DNA from: Embleya sp042956465
Lineage (GTDB): Bacteria; Actinomycetota; Actinomycetes; Streptomycetales; Streptomycetaceae
Assembly: GCF_042956465.1 (NCBI RefSeq)
Contig: NZ_JBIBGL010000002.1
Coordinates: forward strand, 310,001 to 374,000
Length of the DNA: 64,000 nucleotides
Reading direction: 5' to 3'
A model generated the notes under the pieces. It did no database searches. It was not told the origin of the DNA and saw nothing but the letters and a program-made list of their open reading frames with translations. A program made the position numbers and the translations under genes. Positions 35,254 to 44,892 of the stretch are shown piece after piece (within the stretch, counting starts at the first letter, position 1; each line of letters begins with the position of its first letter).

Positions 35254-36357
35254 ATGGGCAGTGACGCGATGACGGAACTCGACGGGCCCATTCCCGACGA
35301 ACGGGACGGCACGCCGGGCGCGGGCGTCGCGCCGGACGTGGACCTGCGCCACCACGGCGACGCGGAGATCGGGCCGGGGCTGGTGGACCTCGCGGTCAAC
35401 GTCCGGCTCGCGGCCCCGCCGGCGTGGCTCGTGCACCGCCTCACCGCGAGCCTGGGCGACCTGGCCGCCTATCCCGACACGGGCCGGGCCCGGGCCGCCA
35501 TCGCGGCCCGACACCGGCGCCCGATCGCCGAGGTGTTGCCCACGGCGGGCGCCGCCGAGGCGTTCGTGCTGCTCGCCCGGACCCTGGCCCCGCGACACGC
35601 GGTGGTCGTACACCCGCAGTTCACCGAGCCCGAGGCCGCGTTGCGGGCCGCCGGACACACCGTGCACCGGGTACTGCTGGACGAGCGGGACGGCTTCGCC
35701 CTCGATCCGGCCCGGATTCCGAACGAGGCCGACCTGGTCGTCCTGGGCAATCCCACCAACCCCACCTCGGTCCTGCACCCGGCGGCCACGATCGCCGCCC
35801 TCGCCCGCCCCGGCCGGATCCTGGTGGTCGACGAGGCGTTCGCCGACACCATCCCCGGCGAACCCGAAAGCGTGGCCGACCGGCGCGACCTGCCCGGGCT
35901 CGTGGTTGTGCGAAGTCTCACGAAAACCTGGGCGTTGGCCGGACTTCGCATCGGTTACGTCCTGGCTTCCCCGGATCTGGTGCGCATCCTCACGGACGCT
36001 CAGCCGTTGTGGTCGGTGTCGACACCGGCGCTGATCGCCGCCGAGGCGTGCTGCACGCCGGAGGCGCTCGCGCAGGCGGAGGCGTTGGCCGTTACGCTCG
36101 CGGCTGACCGTTCGTACCTCGTGGAGAGGCTGCGCACGGTTTCGGGGATGCGGCTACCGGTCGTTCCCCGTTCCTCGTTCGTGCTCGCGCGGATCGAGGG
36201 GGGCCCAGAGATCCGCGAGCAGCTGAGGGAGCGAGGCTACGCGGTTCGGCGGGCCGACACCTTTCCGGGCCTCGGCCCGGATTGGCTTCGGATCGCGGTG
36301 CGGGATCGTGCCACGACGCTGGCCTTCGCGGCTGCCCTGGAAGGAGTAGTTACATGA
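35254..36357 (+). CDS. cobC: CobC/CobD-like PLP-dependent aminotransferase-fold protein
   Basis: The 367-residue fold-type I PLP protein matches the Rv2231c-type CobC family, likely supplying (R)-1-amino-2-propanol phosphate from threonine phosphate for the nucleotide loop. Seen: DLRHHGDAEIGPGLVDLAVNVR, LAAYPD, PTAGAAEAF, VVLGNPTNPTSVLHP, LVVDEAFAD and the PLP-lysine segment VRSLTKTWALAGLRIGY. I chose ATG 35254. The frame is open to a GTG at 35065 that overlaps the previous stop, but codons before 35254 have far weaker GC3 bias, so that extension, which includes six His in a row, is doubtful. ATGA overlap with the next gene. Confidence 0.85.
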   Translation: MGSDAMTELDGPIPDERDGTPGAGVAPDVDLRHHGDAEIGPGLVDLAVNVRLAAPPAWLVHRLTASLGDLAAYPDTGRARAAIAARHRRPIAEVLPTAGAAEAFVLLARTLAPRHAVVVHPQFTEPEAALRAAGHTVHRVLLDERDGFALDPARIPNEADLVVLGNPTNPTSVLHPAATIAALARPGRILVVDEAFADTIPGEPESVADRRDLPGLVVVRSLTKTWALAGLRIGYVLASPDLVRILTDAQPLWSVSTPALIAAEACCTPEALAQAEALAVTLAADRSYLVERLRTVSGMRLPVVPRSSFVLARIEGGPEIREQLRERGYAVRRADTFPGLGPDWLRIAVRDRATTLAFAAALEGVVT

Positions 36358-39300
36358 GCGAAGCCGACGAGCGCCGACCTGCCGGGGAGGGCGTGGGCCC
36401 TGCCCCCGCCAGGCACGCCGCCGGCACCGGCCCGGTTGGGGAACCGGCCGGTCCATACCCGTACGACGATCTGGACGACGAGGACTCGCTGTTGATGCCG
36501 GGGCCGCAGGCAGGCTGGGCCGACCCGAACGTGCCGGTACCGGCCGCGCCCGGGATGTCCCTGGCCGACCGCATGGCCGCGGCCGGCGACGACGCTTCGG
36601 GACAGGTTCCGGTACCGCCGGTCGAGCAGGCGTACGACGCCGTGCCCGGCCCGCAGTCCGGCATGTTCGCCGCGATGATCATCGACGAGCCGGAGCAGCC
36701 GGAGACCTATGTCGCGCCGATGACGGCCGGCCAGATCCCGTATCCGCCCGGCCCCATGACGCCGCATCAGGAAGTCCCGCAGCCGGTCCAGGGGTTCGGC
36801 CCCGGGGAGTACGGCGCGCCGCAGGGCGTGGCCGAGCCGTATCCGGCACCGGCCCAGGCGGTACCCGCGCAGGGCGGGCCGGCCCAGGCTGCGCCCGCCG
36901 CGCCGCCCGTGCAGGCGGTGCCCGTCGTACCGCCGCCCGCCGCGCCGCAGTTCGTGCAGCCGGTCGCCGTGCAGCCGGGCGCCGGGTACGGCTCGGACGT
37001 GCCGCAGGGCGCGGCCGGGGGCGAGGTGCCCTCGGGTGCGGCGCCGCATACGGCACCCGGCCCGCAGGCCGGTGCGTTCGTCGAGCAGCCGGGCGTCACC
37101 GGCGGTCGGCTGCGCCAGCGTGTGCGCGCGGCGCAGAGCGTGGAGCAGCCGCAGGCCCCGCAGTCGGCGGCCCCGCAGCCGCCGGCCCCCCCGCAGCCGG
37201 CCCAGCCGGTCGGCGGGAACCCGGCGGACACCCCGCCGTTCCCGGTCGCCGCCGCCGTGCCGCAGCGCACCACCCTGCCGCCACGGCGGCAGCGACGCGT
37301 CGGCCGCGGCCCCGTGCCGCAGCAGACCGGCCCGCACAGTGGCGCACACCCGGTGGGCGACGCGGTGAACACCGGTATTCCGGCCCAGGCGACGCCGATG
37401 CAGGCGGTGCCGGTGGTACCGCCGCCGACCGCGCCGCAGCCGGTCGAGCCGGCGCCTGCCGAGCCCGTCGCGGCTGCCGCCCCGGTCGAGCCGGTCGCAC
37501 CCGCCGCGCCGGTCGCGGAGCAGTCGCCGTCGCCGGTCGCGCCGGTGGCCGAGCCCGAGCGGGGGGTCACCGCGCCGGCCATACCGCAACCGTTGCCGGG
37601 TGTGCCGCCGCAGCCCGCGCATCCCAGATTCGTCCAGGCCACGCCGGACGCGGTCGTCGATGCGCTGACCGGGCCGAACGCGGCGGCGCCGAGCACGCCG
37701 CCGACCACCGCACCCCCGCCCGCCGCGGGCCCGATCGGCAGCGCGGAGGCGGCCGTTTCGGTGCCGCCGGGCGTGGCCGCAGTGGGTGGGGCCGACCCGG
37801 CGGCACAGGCGGTCGCGCCTGCGGCCGCGCCGGGAGCCCAAGCGCCCGTCGACGCCGCGTCGGCGCCGGTTCCGGTCGAGCCCGGTCCGGTCGTGGCCGA
37901 GGCCGTGGTCGAACCCGGGCCGCCCGTCGCGGCACAGCAGGACGCCGCCGCATCGTCGGTGCCGGCGGGGCAGGTGCCGCCGGCCGCGACCGCGGTGCCG
38001 GAAGGCACCGGAAGCCGGCGACGCAAGCCCGAGAACGGCTCGGCGCCGGCCGATTCGGGTGAGCACGGGGCGATTCCCGCGCAGACGCCGATCGGCCCGG
38101 TGCCCCCGCCGGAGCCGGACGCCGCGCAGGTCGCCGAGCCGGCGGCCGAGCCGGTCGCGCCCGTTGCCGAGGTGATCGCGGCGCCGGACGTGCCGCAGGC
38201 GAACGCGGGTCCGGCGGTGCCGGATGCGCCGGCGGAGGGTACGCCGGTCGCACCGCCCGTACCGGCGGAGCCCGTTGCGGCCGATGGGCCGTCCAAGGGC
38301 TCGAACGCGGCGCCGACCGTGGCCGACGCACCGCCCGTCGGTCCGGCAACCGGGCCGCGGGCCGAGCCCGTTGCGGCCGTGGCGGTCGCGCCGGAGGCCG
38401 GCGCCGGCCAGTCGGCCGCCGACAGCGCGGCGGCGGAGCCGGTGGTTCCGGCACAGGGCGTGGTGCCGGCGGTGCCGAGTGCGGCCACCGGAGCGACGGA
38501 GTCGAGCGCAACCGCGGCGTCCGTCGAGCCGCCCGCAACCGCGGTGTCCGCCGAGCCGGTTGCCCCGTCGGGGCAGGCTGCTTCGGTCGCGCCTCCGCAG
38601 TCGGCCGGGCAGGCCGAGTCGGTCGCGCAGCCCGTCTTGGCGGCGCAACCCGTGCCGCCGGTGGCGAGCGGCCCGACCGCGCCCGCCGCGCAGCCCGGGC
38701 CGGTGGCCCAGACCGCGGCCGCGCCGGTCACGACGACCGGGCAGCCCGCATCGGCCGCGCCCGACGAGCAGCCCGCATCGGTCGCGCCGGACGGGGTCGT
38801 TCCGACCTCGGGCGAGCAGCCCGTGCCGGCGGCCGAGCAGGTGGGTGCGCCACCCGCCGCGGAGGTTGCCCCCCAGGCGCCTGCGGAGCAGCCCGCCGCA
38901 GGCGGCCCCGGCCCGGAGCCCGTCGCCGACGGTGCGCCGGTCGTGGTCGAAGCGGTCGATGCGTCCGTCGCGGCGGCACCCGTCGCCGCCGCGGACGACG
39001 CGTCGGCCGAGGCCGCCCCGGCCCCGCTCGAGAACGCGGCGCCCGCCGTCGCCGTCCCGGCCGGAGCGACCACCCGGTCCATCGCGGCGGAACTCCTCGC
39101 CGAGGAGATCCCCGCACCGCCGAGCGCCGAGCACCCGGCGCCCGCGACGGCCCCCGAGTCCGTCGCGGTATCCACCGCGACCGGAACCGCGCCGCCTGCC
39201 GGCCCGGTCGAGGCCGGATCGGCCGCCGCCGGCCCGGCGGGTCCCCGTACGTCCGAGGAAAGCACCGCCATGCACGGCCCCCAGAGCACGCCCGGCGCCG

Positions 39301-41501
39301 AGCCCGATCGGCAGCCGCAGCCCGCGGTCGTCGCCGGGAGCGGCGAGATCCCCAGGATTCCGCCGCCGCCGGCCGAGCCGGTCGGCACCGCTTCGGCCGA
39401 CCCGGCCCAGGGCGGGCAGGCCGACCCGGTCGCGCCCGAGACGCCCGCGCCGGCAGAGCCCGCAGGCGATGCGCCGGCGGACGCGCCGACCGACGGCGAC
39501 GCGGCGGCCGAGTCCGCCTCGGCGACCGCGGTCACCGTGGTGCTGCCCGCCGCCGAGCGGCCGGTCGCGGTCGAGCCGGCAGCGGCGGCGGCCGATTCCG
39601 GGCCGGTGGCCGAGGATTCGACGCCGGAGGCGGTTGCCGCCGCATCCGCCGACGAGCCTCGGGACCCGGCCGCGCCGGAGCCGGGGCAGCGGTCGGAGGC
39701 GCAACAACAGTCGGAGTCGGAGCCGGACGCGCAGTCGGAGCCCGAGCCCGAGGTCGAGCGCGGCCCCGCCGCTCCCGGCTACGACGATGCGGCGCGCGAG
39801 GCGGTGCATCGGGTGATGCGCGAGCGCCGGGACGTCCGGGCCGGGTTCCGGCCCGACCCGGTGCCGGACGACGTCCTGGTCCGGGTGCTGGAGGCCGCGC
39901 ACGCGGCGCCCAGCGTCGGCTATTCGCAGCCGTGGGACTTCGTGGTGATCCGCTCCGAGGAGACCCGGGTCACCGTCCAGGAACTGGCCCAGCGGCAGCG
40001 TGAGGCGTACGCCACCTCGCTGCCCAAGGCCCGGGCCAAGCAGTTCCTGGAGATCAAGGTCGAGGCGATCCTGGAGACCCCGGTCAACATCGTGGTCACC
40101 GTGGACTCCACGCGCGGCGGTCGGCACACCCTGGGCCGGCACACCCAGCCGCAGATGGGCCCCTACTCCAGCGCGCTCGCGGTGGAGAACCTGTGGCTCG
40201 CCGCCCGGGCCGAGGGCCTGGGGGTCGGCTGGGTGAGCTTCTTCGACGAGCGCGAGTTGGCCACGGCGCTGGGTCTGCCCGACCACATCGACGTGGTCGC
40301 CTACCTGTGCGTCGGCTACGTGGACGCGTTCCCGGACGAGCCGGAGCTGGCCACCTCGGGATGGGCCAGGGCCCGGCCGCTGTCGTGGGTGGTGCACGAG
40401 GAGACCTACGGTCGGCGCGGCCTGCCCGGCGAGGAGCCGGTCAGCCTGCTCGACGAGACGCTCCGGTCGGTGCGTCCGCTCGACGCCAAGGCGCTGGGCG
40501 CGGCGTGGGAGCACCAGCGCAACATGACCAAGCCGCCCGGCTCGCTGGGCATCCTGGAGACGATCGGCGCGCAGTTGTCCGGCCTGGCCCGGACCTTCCC
40601 GCCGCCCGTCCCCGAGCCCGCCGCGGTCGCGGTGTTCGCCGCCGACCACGGGGTGCACGCGCAGGGCGTGTCGCCGTGGCCGCAGGAGGTCACCGCGCAG
40701 ATGGTGGGCAACTTCCTCGCCGGCGGCGCCGTGGTCAACGCGTTCGCCAAGCAGATCGGCGTCGAGGTGTGCGTCGTGGACGTCGGCGTCGCGACCGAGT
40801 TGCCGAACGCGACCGGACTGCTGCCACGTCGGATCCGGCCGGGCACCGCGGACATGACCCAGGGCCCCGCGATGACCCGCGAGGAGGCCATCGCGGCGAT
40901 CGAGGTCGGCATCGAGACCGCCCGCGACCTGGTCACGGCCGGCAACCGAGGGCTGCTCACCGGCGACATGGGGATCGCGAACACGACCGCGTCCGCCGCG
41001 CTGATCTCGGTGTTCACCGGGGTGGAGGTCGCCGAGGTGACCGGTCGCGGGACCGGCATCGACGATGCCACGCACCGGCGCAAGATCGAGGTGGTCAAGG
41101 CGGCGCTGGCGCGGCACGAACCCGATCCCGGTGACCCGATCGGCGTACTGGCCGCGATCGGCGGCCTGGAGCACGCGGCGCTCGCCGGGTTCATCATCGG
41201 CGCGGCGGCGTTGCGCGTACCGGTCGTGCTCGACGGGGTGATCGCCGGTGCGGCGGCCCTGGTCGCGCAGGCGATCGCGCCGGAGGCCATCCACGCGTGC
41301 GTCGCGGGCCACCGTTCGGCCGAACCCGGCCATGCGGCGGCCCTGGCGAAGTTGTCGCTGCGTCCGCTGGTCGAGTTGGAGATGCGGCTCGGCGAGGGCA
41401 CCGGCGCGGTACTCGCGCTGCCGCTGGTGCAGAGCGCGGTCCGCGTACTGCACGATGTGGCGACGTTCGACTCGGCGGGAGTCAGCGGCAAAACCGACTG
41501 A
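36354..41501 (+). CDS. cobT: BluB-CobT fusion with giant Pro/Ala/Val-rich N-terminus
   Basis: The 1,715-residue protein has three parts. Residues 1-1140 are a disordered Pro/Ala/Val/Gln-rich region with short recurring units such as PAEPVAAAAPVEPV. Residues about 1143-1355 are a BluB-like flavin nitroreductase domain (VHRVMRERRDVRAGF, APSVGYSQPWDF, GLGVGWVSFF), which makes 5,6-dimethylbenzimidazole from FMNH2 and oxygen. Residues about 1366-1715 are CobT (NMTKPPGSLGILE, MGIANTTASAAL, catalytic Glu1681 in LGEGTGAVLALP), which makes alpha-ribazole phosphate. Fusion allows direct hand-over of the lower ligand. Start at 36354 follows AAGGAG and overlaps the cobC stop. The low-complexity region keeps GC3 bias and an open frame throughout, so it is translated. 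Confidence 0.92.
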   Translation: MSEADERRPAGEGVGPAPARHAAGTGPVGEPAGPYPYDDLDDEDSLLMPGPQAGWADPNVPVPAAPGMSLADRMAAAGDDASGQVPVPPVEQAYDAVPGPQSGMFAAMIIDEPEQPETYVAPMTAGQIPYPPGPMTPHQEVPQPVQGFGPGEYGAPQGVAEPYPAPAQAVPAQGGPAQAAPAAPPVQAVPVVPPPAAPQFVQPVAVQPGAGYGSDVPQGAAGGEVPSGAAPHTAPGPQAGAFVEQPGVTGGRLRQRVRAAQSVEQPQAPQSAAPQPPAPPQPAQPVGGNPADTPPFPVAAAVPQRTTLPPRRQRRVGRGPVPQQTGPHSGAHPVGDAVNTGIPAQATPMQAVPVVPPPTAPQPVEPAPAEPVAAAAPVEPVAPAAPVAEQSPSPVAPVAEPERGVTAPAIPQPLPGVPPQPAHPRFVQATPDAVVDALTGPNAAAPSTPPTTAPPPAAGPIGSAEAAVSVPPGVAAVGGADPAAQAVAPAAAPGAQAPVDAASAPVPVEPGPVVAEAVVEPGPPVAAQQDAAASSVPAGQVPPAATAVPEGTGSRRRKPENGSAPADSGEHGAIPAQTPIGPVPPPEPDAAQVAEPAAEPVAPVAEVIAAPDVPQANAGPAVPDAPAEGTPVAPPVPAEPVAADGPSKGSNAAPTVADAPPVGPATGPRAEPVAAVAVAPEAGAGQSAADSAAAEPVVPAQGVVPAVPSAATGATESSATAASVEPPATAVSAEPVAPSGQAASVAPPQSAGQAESVAQPVLAAQPVPPVASGPTAPAAQPGPVAQTAAAPVTTTGQPASAAPDEQPASVAPDGVVPTSGEQPVPAAEQVGAPPAAEVAPQAPAEQPAAGGPGPEPVADGAPVVVEAVDASVAAAPVAAADDASAEAAPAPLENAAPAVAVPAGATTRSIAAELLAEEIPAPPSAEHPAPATAPESVAVSTATGTAPPAGPVEAGSAAAGPAGPRTSEESTAMHGPQSTPGAEPDRQPQPAVVAGSGEIPRIPPPPAEPVGTASADPAQGGQADPVAPETPAPAEPAGDAPADAPTDGDAAAESASATAVTVVLPAAERPVAVEPAAAAADSGPVAEDSTPEAVAAASADEPRDPAAPEPGQRSEAQQQSESEPDAQSEPEPEVERGPAAPGYDDAAREAVHRVMRERRDVRAGFRPDPVPDDVLVRVLEAAHAAPSVGYSQPWDFVVIRSEETRVTVQELAQRQREAYATSLPKARAKQFLEIKVEAILETPVNIVVTVDSTRGGRHTLGRHTQPQMGPYSSALAVENLWLAARAEGLGVGWVSFFDERELATALGLPDHIDVVAYLCVGYVDAFPDEPELATSGWARARPLSWVVHEETYGRRGLPGEEPVSLLDETLRSVRPLDAKALGAAWEHQRNMTKPPGSLGILETIGAQLSGLARTFPPPVPEPAAVAVFAADHGVHAQGVSPWPQEVTAQMVGNFLAGGAVVNAFAKQIGVEVCVVDVGVATELPNATGLLPRRIRPGTADMTQGPAMTREEAIAAIEVGIETARDLVTAGNRGLLTGDMGIANTTASAALISVFTGVEVAEVTGRGTGIDDATHRRKIEVVKAALARHEPDPGDPIGVLAAIGGLEHAALAGFIIGAAALRVPVVLDGVIAGAAALVAQAIAPEAIHACVAGHRSAEPGHAAALAKLSLRPLVELEMRLGEGTGAVLALPLVQSAVRVLHDVATFDSAGVSGKTD

Positions 41502-41526
41502 TTTCGACCCCCGCCCGCAGCAGCCG

Positions 41527-41567
41527 AAGGGCACCTCCGCCACGATGGAGTGGCAGAGGTGCCCTTT
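41527..41567 (+). terminator. Terminator after the BluB-CobT gene
   Basis: AAGGGCACCTC pairs with GAGGTGCCCTT, with inner CCAC/GTGG pairing, followed by a T. It lies 25 bp after the stop and ends the riboswitch-controlled run of overlapping genes. Confidence 0.78.
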
Positions 41568-41722
41568 CCGCGCGGGAAAACCGCCGAGGCGACGGCCGGA
41601 GCGACCCCGAAGCGACACCGGGGCCGCGAGCGACCGAGGCCGAAGCGGTATCGATCCGTGCACCGGAAGACCGAGAAACACCGTACGCAGCGCACCCCGC
41701 CCCACCCGGAAAAGTGAGAACG

Positions 41723-42946
41723 ATGTCCCGACTCCCTGGTCCTCCCGCCTATCCCGCCGGCCTGCGTCTGGAAGGACGCCGGGTCGTCGTGGTCGGCGCC
41801 GGTACGGTCGCCCAGCGCCGACTGCCCGCCCTGCTCGACGCGGGCGCGGACGTGCTCGTGGTCGCCCCCGAGGCGACCCCGGCGGTCGAGGGCATGGCGA
41901 CCGCCGGCGAGCTGCGGTGGGCGCCGCGCGCCTACGCGCCCGGTGACCTGGACGGCGCGTGGTACGCGCTGGCCGCAACCGACGTGGCCGAGGTCAACGA
42001 GGCGGTGGCCGCCGACGCCGAGGCGCTGCGGGTGTTCTGCGTGCGCTGTGACGACGCGTCGCACGCCAGCGCATGGACGCCGGCGAGCGGCCGGCACGAC
42101 GGCCTGACCGTGGCGGTGCTGGCGGGCGGTGACCCGCGGCGGGCGGCGGGCGTGCGCGATCGCATCGTCGAGGGCCTGCACGACGGCTCACTGGCCGCCC
42201 GGGGGGAGCGCCCGGTCGGCGCGCTGCCCGGAGTGGCCCTGGTCGGCGGCGGCCCCGGCGACCCGGACCTGATCACCGTGCGCGGGCGGCGACTGCTCGC
42301 CGAGGCCGACGTGGTGATCGCCGACCGGCTGGGCCCGCGCGCGCTGCTGGGCGAGCTGCCGCCGCACGTCGAGGTGATCGACGCGGCGAAGATCCCGTAC
42401 GGGCGGGCGATGGCCCAGGAGGCGATCAACGACGCGATGATCGAGCACGCCAAGGCGGGCCGGTTCGTGGTCCGGCTCAAGGGCGGCGACAACTACGTCT
42501 TCGGCCGCGGCTTCGAGGAGGCGCTCGCATGCGCCGAGGCGGGCGTGCCGTGCCAGGTGGTGCCCGGCATCACGAGCGCGATCTCGGTGCCCGCGATAGC
42601 CGGCATCCCGGTGACCCACCGGGGTGTGGCGCACGAGTTCGCCGTGGTGTCCGGGCATGTCGCGCCCGAGGACCCGCGCTCGCTCGTGGACTGGGCGGCG
42701 CTGGCCCGCTTGCGCGGGACGCTGGTGTTGCTGATGGCCGTGGAGCGGCTCGGGCCGATCACCTCGGCGCTGCTGGCGCACGGGCGCGTGGGGACGACTC
42801 CGGTGGCGGTGATCCAGGAGGGCACGATGGCCACCCAGCGGGTGCTTCGTACTTCGTTGTCCGCGGCGGCACAGGACGTGGTCGCGGCGGGGATCAGGCC
42901 GCCGGCGATCGTCGTGATCGGCGACGTGGTGGCGCTCACCGACTGA
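41723..42946 (+). CDS. cobA: CysG-like precorrin-2 dehydrogenase / uroporphyrinogen-III C-methyltransferase
   Basis: The 407-residue protein has an N-terminal siroheme-synthase-type dehydrogenase domain (about 1-150, NAD motif VVVGAGTVAQRR) and a C-terminal SUMT domain (about 165-405). SUMT motifs are LVGGGPGDPDLITVRG, KGGDNYVFGRGFEE, VPGITSAISVPAIAGIPVTHRG and a final PAIVVIGDVVAL. It makes precorrin-2, the branch point to B12 and siroheme. The ATG follows GTGAGAACG; the 155 bp upstream, after the terminator, probably hold its own promoter. A G-T-rich hairpin follows the stop. Confidence 0.92.
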   Translation: MSRLPGPPAYPAGLRLEGRRVVVVGAGTVAQRRLPALLDAGADVLVVAPEATPAVEGMATAGELRWAPRAYAPGDLDGAWYALAATDVAEVNEAVAADAEALRVFCVRCDDASHASAWTPASGRHDGLTVAVLAGGDPRRAAGVRDRIVEGLHDGSLAARGERPVGALPGVALVGGGPGDPDLITVRGRRLLAEADVVIADRLGPRALLGELPPHVEVIDAAKIPYGRAMAQEAINDAMIEHAKAGRFVVRLKGGDNYVFGRGFEEALACAEAGVPCQVVPGITSAISVPAIAGIPVTHRGVAHEFAVVSGHVAPEDPRSLVDWAALARLRGTLVLLMAVERLGPITSALLAHGRVGTTPVAVIQEGTMATQRVLRTSLSAAAQDVVAAGIRPPAIVVIGDVVALTD

Positions 42947-43006
42947 CGCACACGGGTTGCCGCCCCGAGCCGGGACCGGGTCGGCTGCCTCGCGTGCCCT
43001 CGGACT

Positions 43007-43045
43007 CCGGGCCGACTGCCGGAACGCATCCGGCGGTCGGCCCGG
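43007..43045 (+). terminator. Terminator after cobA
   Basis: A stem beginning CCGGGCCGACTGCCGGA pairs with TCCGGCGGTCGGCCCGG, with one T-G wobble, around a 5-base loop. It lies 60 bp after the cobA stop. Confidence 0.7.
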
Positions 43046-43152
43046 TGGTCCGCAAGTGTCGGACGGGTTGTCGGGAGGCCGGCTCCGGGTGAGTTCCGCG
43101 TCCCTTGGATGCCCACGCCGATGCGACCCGACCCGGCTGGGACACTGGGGCC

Positions 43153-43956
43153 GTGCCCGTGATCACGCTCGACGACCCCGCCGACCCGCGCCTCGTCGAC
43201 TACACCGACCTGACCGACGTGGAACTGCGCCGCCGCCGCGAACCGGCCGAGGGGCTGTTCATGGCGGAGGGCGAGAAGGTGATCCGCCGCGCGCTCGCGG
43301 CGGGCTACCCGATGCGCTCCATGCTGCTGTCCCAGCGCTGGATCGAGACCATGACGGATGTGATCGAGGCCGCCGCCGCGCCGGTGTACGTGGGCAGCCC
43401 CGAGGTGGTCGAGCGGGTGACCGGCTATCAGGTCCATCGCGGGGCGCTCGCCTCGATGGGCCGCAAGCCGTTGCCGGCGGCTGCGGACGTGGTGGCCGGC
43501 GCGCGCCGGGTCGCGGTCCTGGAGGGGGTGAACGACCACACCAACGTGGGCGCGATCTTCCGCGGCGCGGCTGCCCTGGGCATGGACGCCGTGCTGTTGT
43601 CGCCGGATTGTGCGGATCCGCTGTACCGGCGTTCGGTCAAGGTCTCGATGGGTGCCGTGTTCTCGGTGCCCTACGCCCGGCTGGAGCCGTGGCCGGGCGG
43701 GCTGGACGTGCTGCGCGGCGCCGGTCTGACACTGCTCGCGATGACTCCCGCCGAGGGATCGGTGGCGCTGCACGAACTGCCGCCGGCGGACCTGGACCGG
43801 TGTGCGCTGATGCTCGGCGCCGAGGGGCCCGGCCTGACCGCGAAGGCGCTCGCCGCGGCCGATCGACTCGTGCGGATCCCGATGTCGCACGGGGTCGACT
43901 CGCTGAATGTGGGCGCCGCGGCGGCGGTCGCCTTCTACGCGGTGAGCTACGGCTGA
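43153..43956 (+). CDS. SpoU-family RNA 2'-O-methyltransferase
   Basis: The 267-residue protein is a second SPOUT enzyme, distinct from the one at 157. Motif 1 is EGVNDHTNVGAIFRGAAALG, motif 2 LMLGAEGPGLT and motif 3 MSHGVDSLNVGAAAAVAFY. The N-terminal substrate-binding domain has GLFMAEGEKVIRRAL. I chose the GTG at 43153 (VPVITLDDPADPRL), preceded by CTGGGG; an ATG at 43105 adds 16 residues. The target RNA is unknown. It is not obviously linked to its neighbours. Confidence 0.88.
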   Translation: MPVITLDDPADPRLVDYTDLTDVELRRRREPAEGLFMAEGEKVIRRALAAGYPMRSMLLSQRWIETMTDVIEAAAAPVYVGSPEVVERVTGYQVHRGALASMGRKPLPAAADVVAGARRVAVLEGVNDHTNVGAIFRGAAALGMDAVLLSPDCADPLYRRSVKVSMGAVFSVPYARLEPWPGGLDVLRGAGLTLLAMTPAEGSVALHELPPADLDRCALMLGAEGPGLTAKALAAADRLVRIPMSHGVDSLNVGAAAAVAFYAVSYG

Positions 43957-43998
43957 GCCGCGGCCCCGGACGGGTCGGCCGGCGCGCCGGGCGCGGCT

Positions 43999-44892
43999 TC
44001 ATTCGTCGGCGGGGATGTTCGCCAGGCGCTCGAACGAGGACGCGCCGGAGCGCTCGATCTCGTTGATCGAACGGGTCTGGTAGAGCGCCGGCCGACGCCG
44101 GACGCGCCGCCCGCGCATGCGCCGTTCGCGGATCTCGGTGCCCCGGACCCAGATGTGCCGGCGGATGAGGTCGCCCTCGTGGGGGCCCGGGCCGGTGCCT
44201 CGGTCCGGCGGTACCGGCAGCGCCTGGATCTCGCGGCGCGCGGTGCGCGCGGCGCTGACCCGGCGCCGGTAGTCGTGGAAGACCTGGAACTCGTAGTGGT
44301 GCAGGTACTCGTAGGCCATCGGCGCCTCGACGGACACCGCCAGGCTCGCGATCGACACCGCGTCGCGCAGCAGCGCCCCGGTGGTTCCGGGCAGTACCAA
44401 CAGGCCGTCGTGCACCGCGTGGTACGGCTTCCGCTTGTGCCGGCGCTCGCGTTCCCAGTCCCAGGGCGGCTCCGGATGCTCGCGCTGCCAGGTCGCGCGG
44501 TCGGCGAGCGCGGTGGTCAGCCCGTGGGTCTGCCAACGGACGGTGCCGTCCGGCGGGCCCAGTGCGGGCAACAACCGGCGCAACCCGCGTGCGGCACGGC
44601 CGCCGAACGGGGTGCGCTCGGTCGCGAACAGCACGATCGGCAGCGAGGGTTCGGCCTCGAAGGGGGTCGGGTCCAGGAACCGCCGGTCGATCACCACGAG
44701 GGTGTTCTCGTGCCGGTCGTAGGCCAGGCCCCACAGGAGTCGGGCGAACAGGCGTGCCCCGGCCTGGTCGGACAACACGTGCCAGCAGTCGTGGAAGTGG
44801 TTGACGGCGAACCGGGTCGTGGTGGACGGTCGCAATGTGATCAGCGTGTAGGGCCGTTCGTCCAGGTAGGCAACGGTCCGATGCAGTTTCAT
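43999..44892 (-). CDS. Unrecognised protein, possibly conserved in actinomycetes
   Basis: I do not recognise this 297-residue protein. It has no signal peptide or membrane segment. It starts MKLHRTVAYLDERPYTLI, has a His-rich patch (FAVNHFHDCWHVL), a basic middle (ERERRHKRKPYHAVHDG), a segment with EYLHHYEFQVFHDYRRRV, and a very basic RMRGRRVRRR stretch near the C-terminus that could bind nucleic acid. I chose the start at 44892; earlier in-frame ATGs at 44988 and 45045 lie in a region of lower GC that looks like promoter. It is divergent from the DUF2637 gene, with about 420 bp between. Function is unknown. Confidence 0.65.
   Translation of the reverse strand: MKLHRTVAYLDERPYTLITLRPSTTTRFAVNHFHDCWHVLSDQAGARLFARLLWGLAYDRHENTLVVIDRRFLDPTPFEAEPSLPIVLFATERTPFGGRAARGLRRLLPALGPPDGTVRWQTHGLTTALADRATWQREHPEPPWDWERERRHKRKPYHAVHDGLLVLPGTTGALLRDAVSIASLAVSVEAPMAYEYLHHYEFQVFHDYRRRVSAARTARREIQALPVPPDRGTGPGPHEGDLIRRHIWVRGTEIRERRMRGRRVRRRPALYQTRSINEIERSGASSFERLANIPADE

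Noticed and set aside
35193..35272. A 26-codon frame ending in ATGA overlap with an ATG at 35269.
   Set aside because: No ribosome-binding site and no GC3 bias; most likely chance.
36237..41978. A 1,913-codon open frame on the minus strand opposite the BluB-CobT gene.
   Set aside because: It is rich in Arg/Gly/His from reading GC-rich codons backwards, has no domain, and the plus strand encodes recognised BluB and CobT domains.
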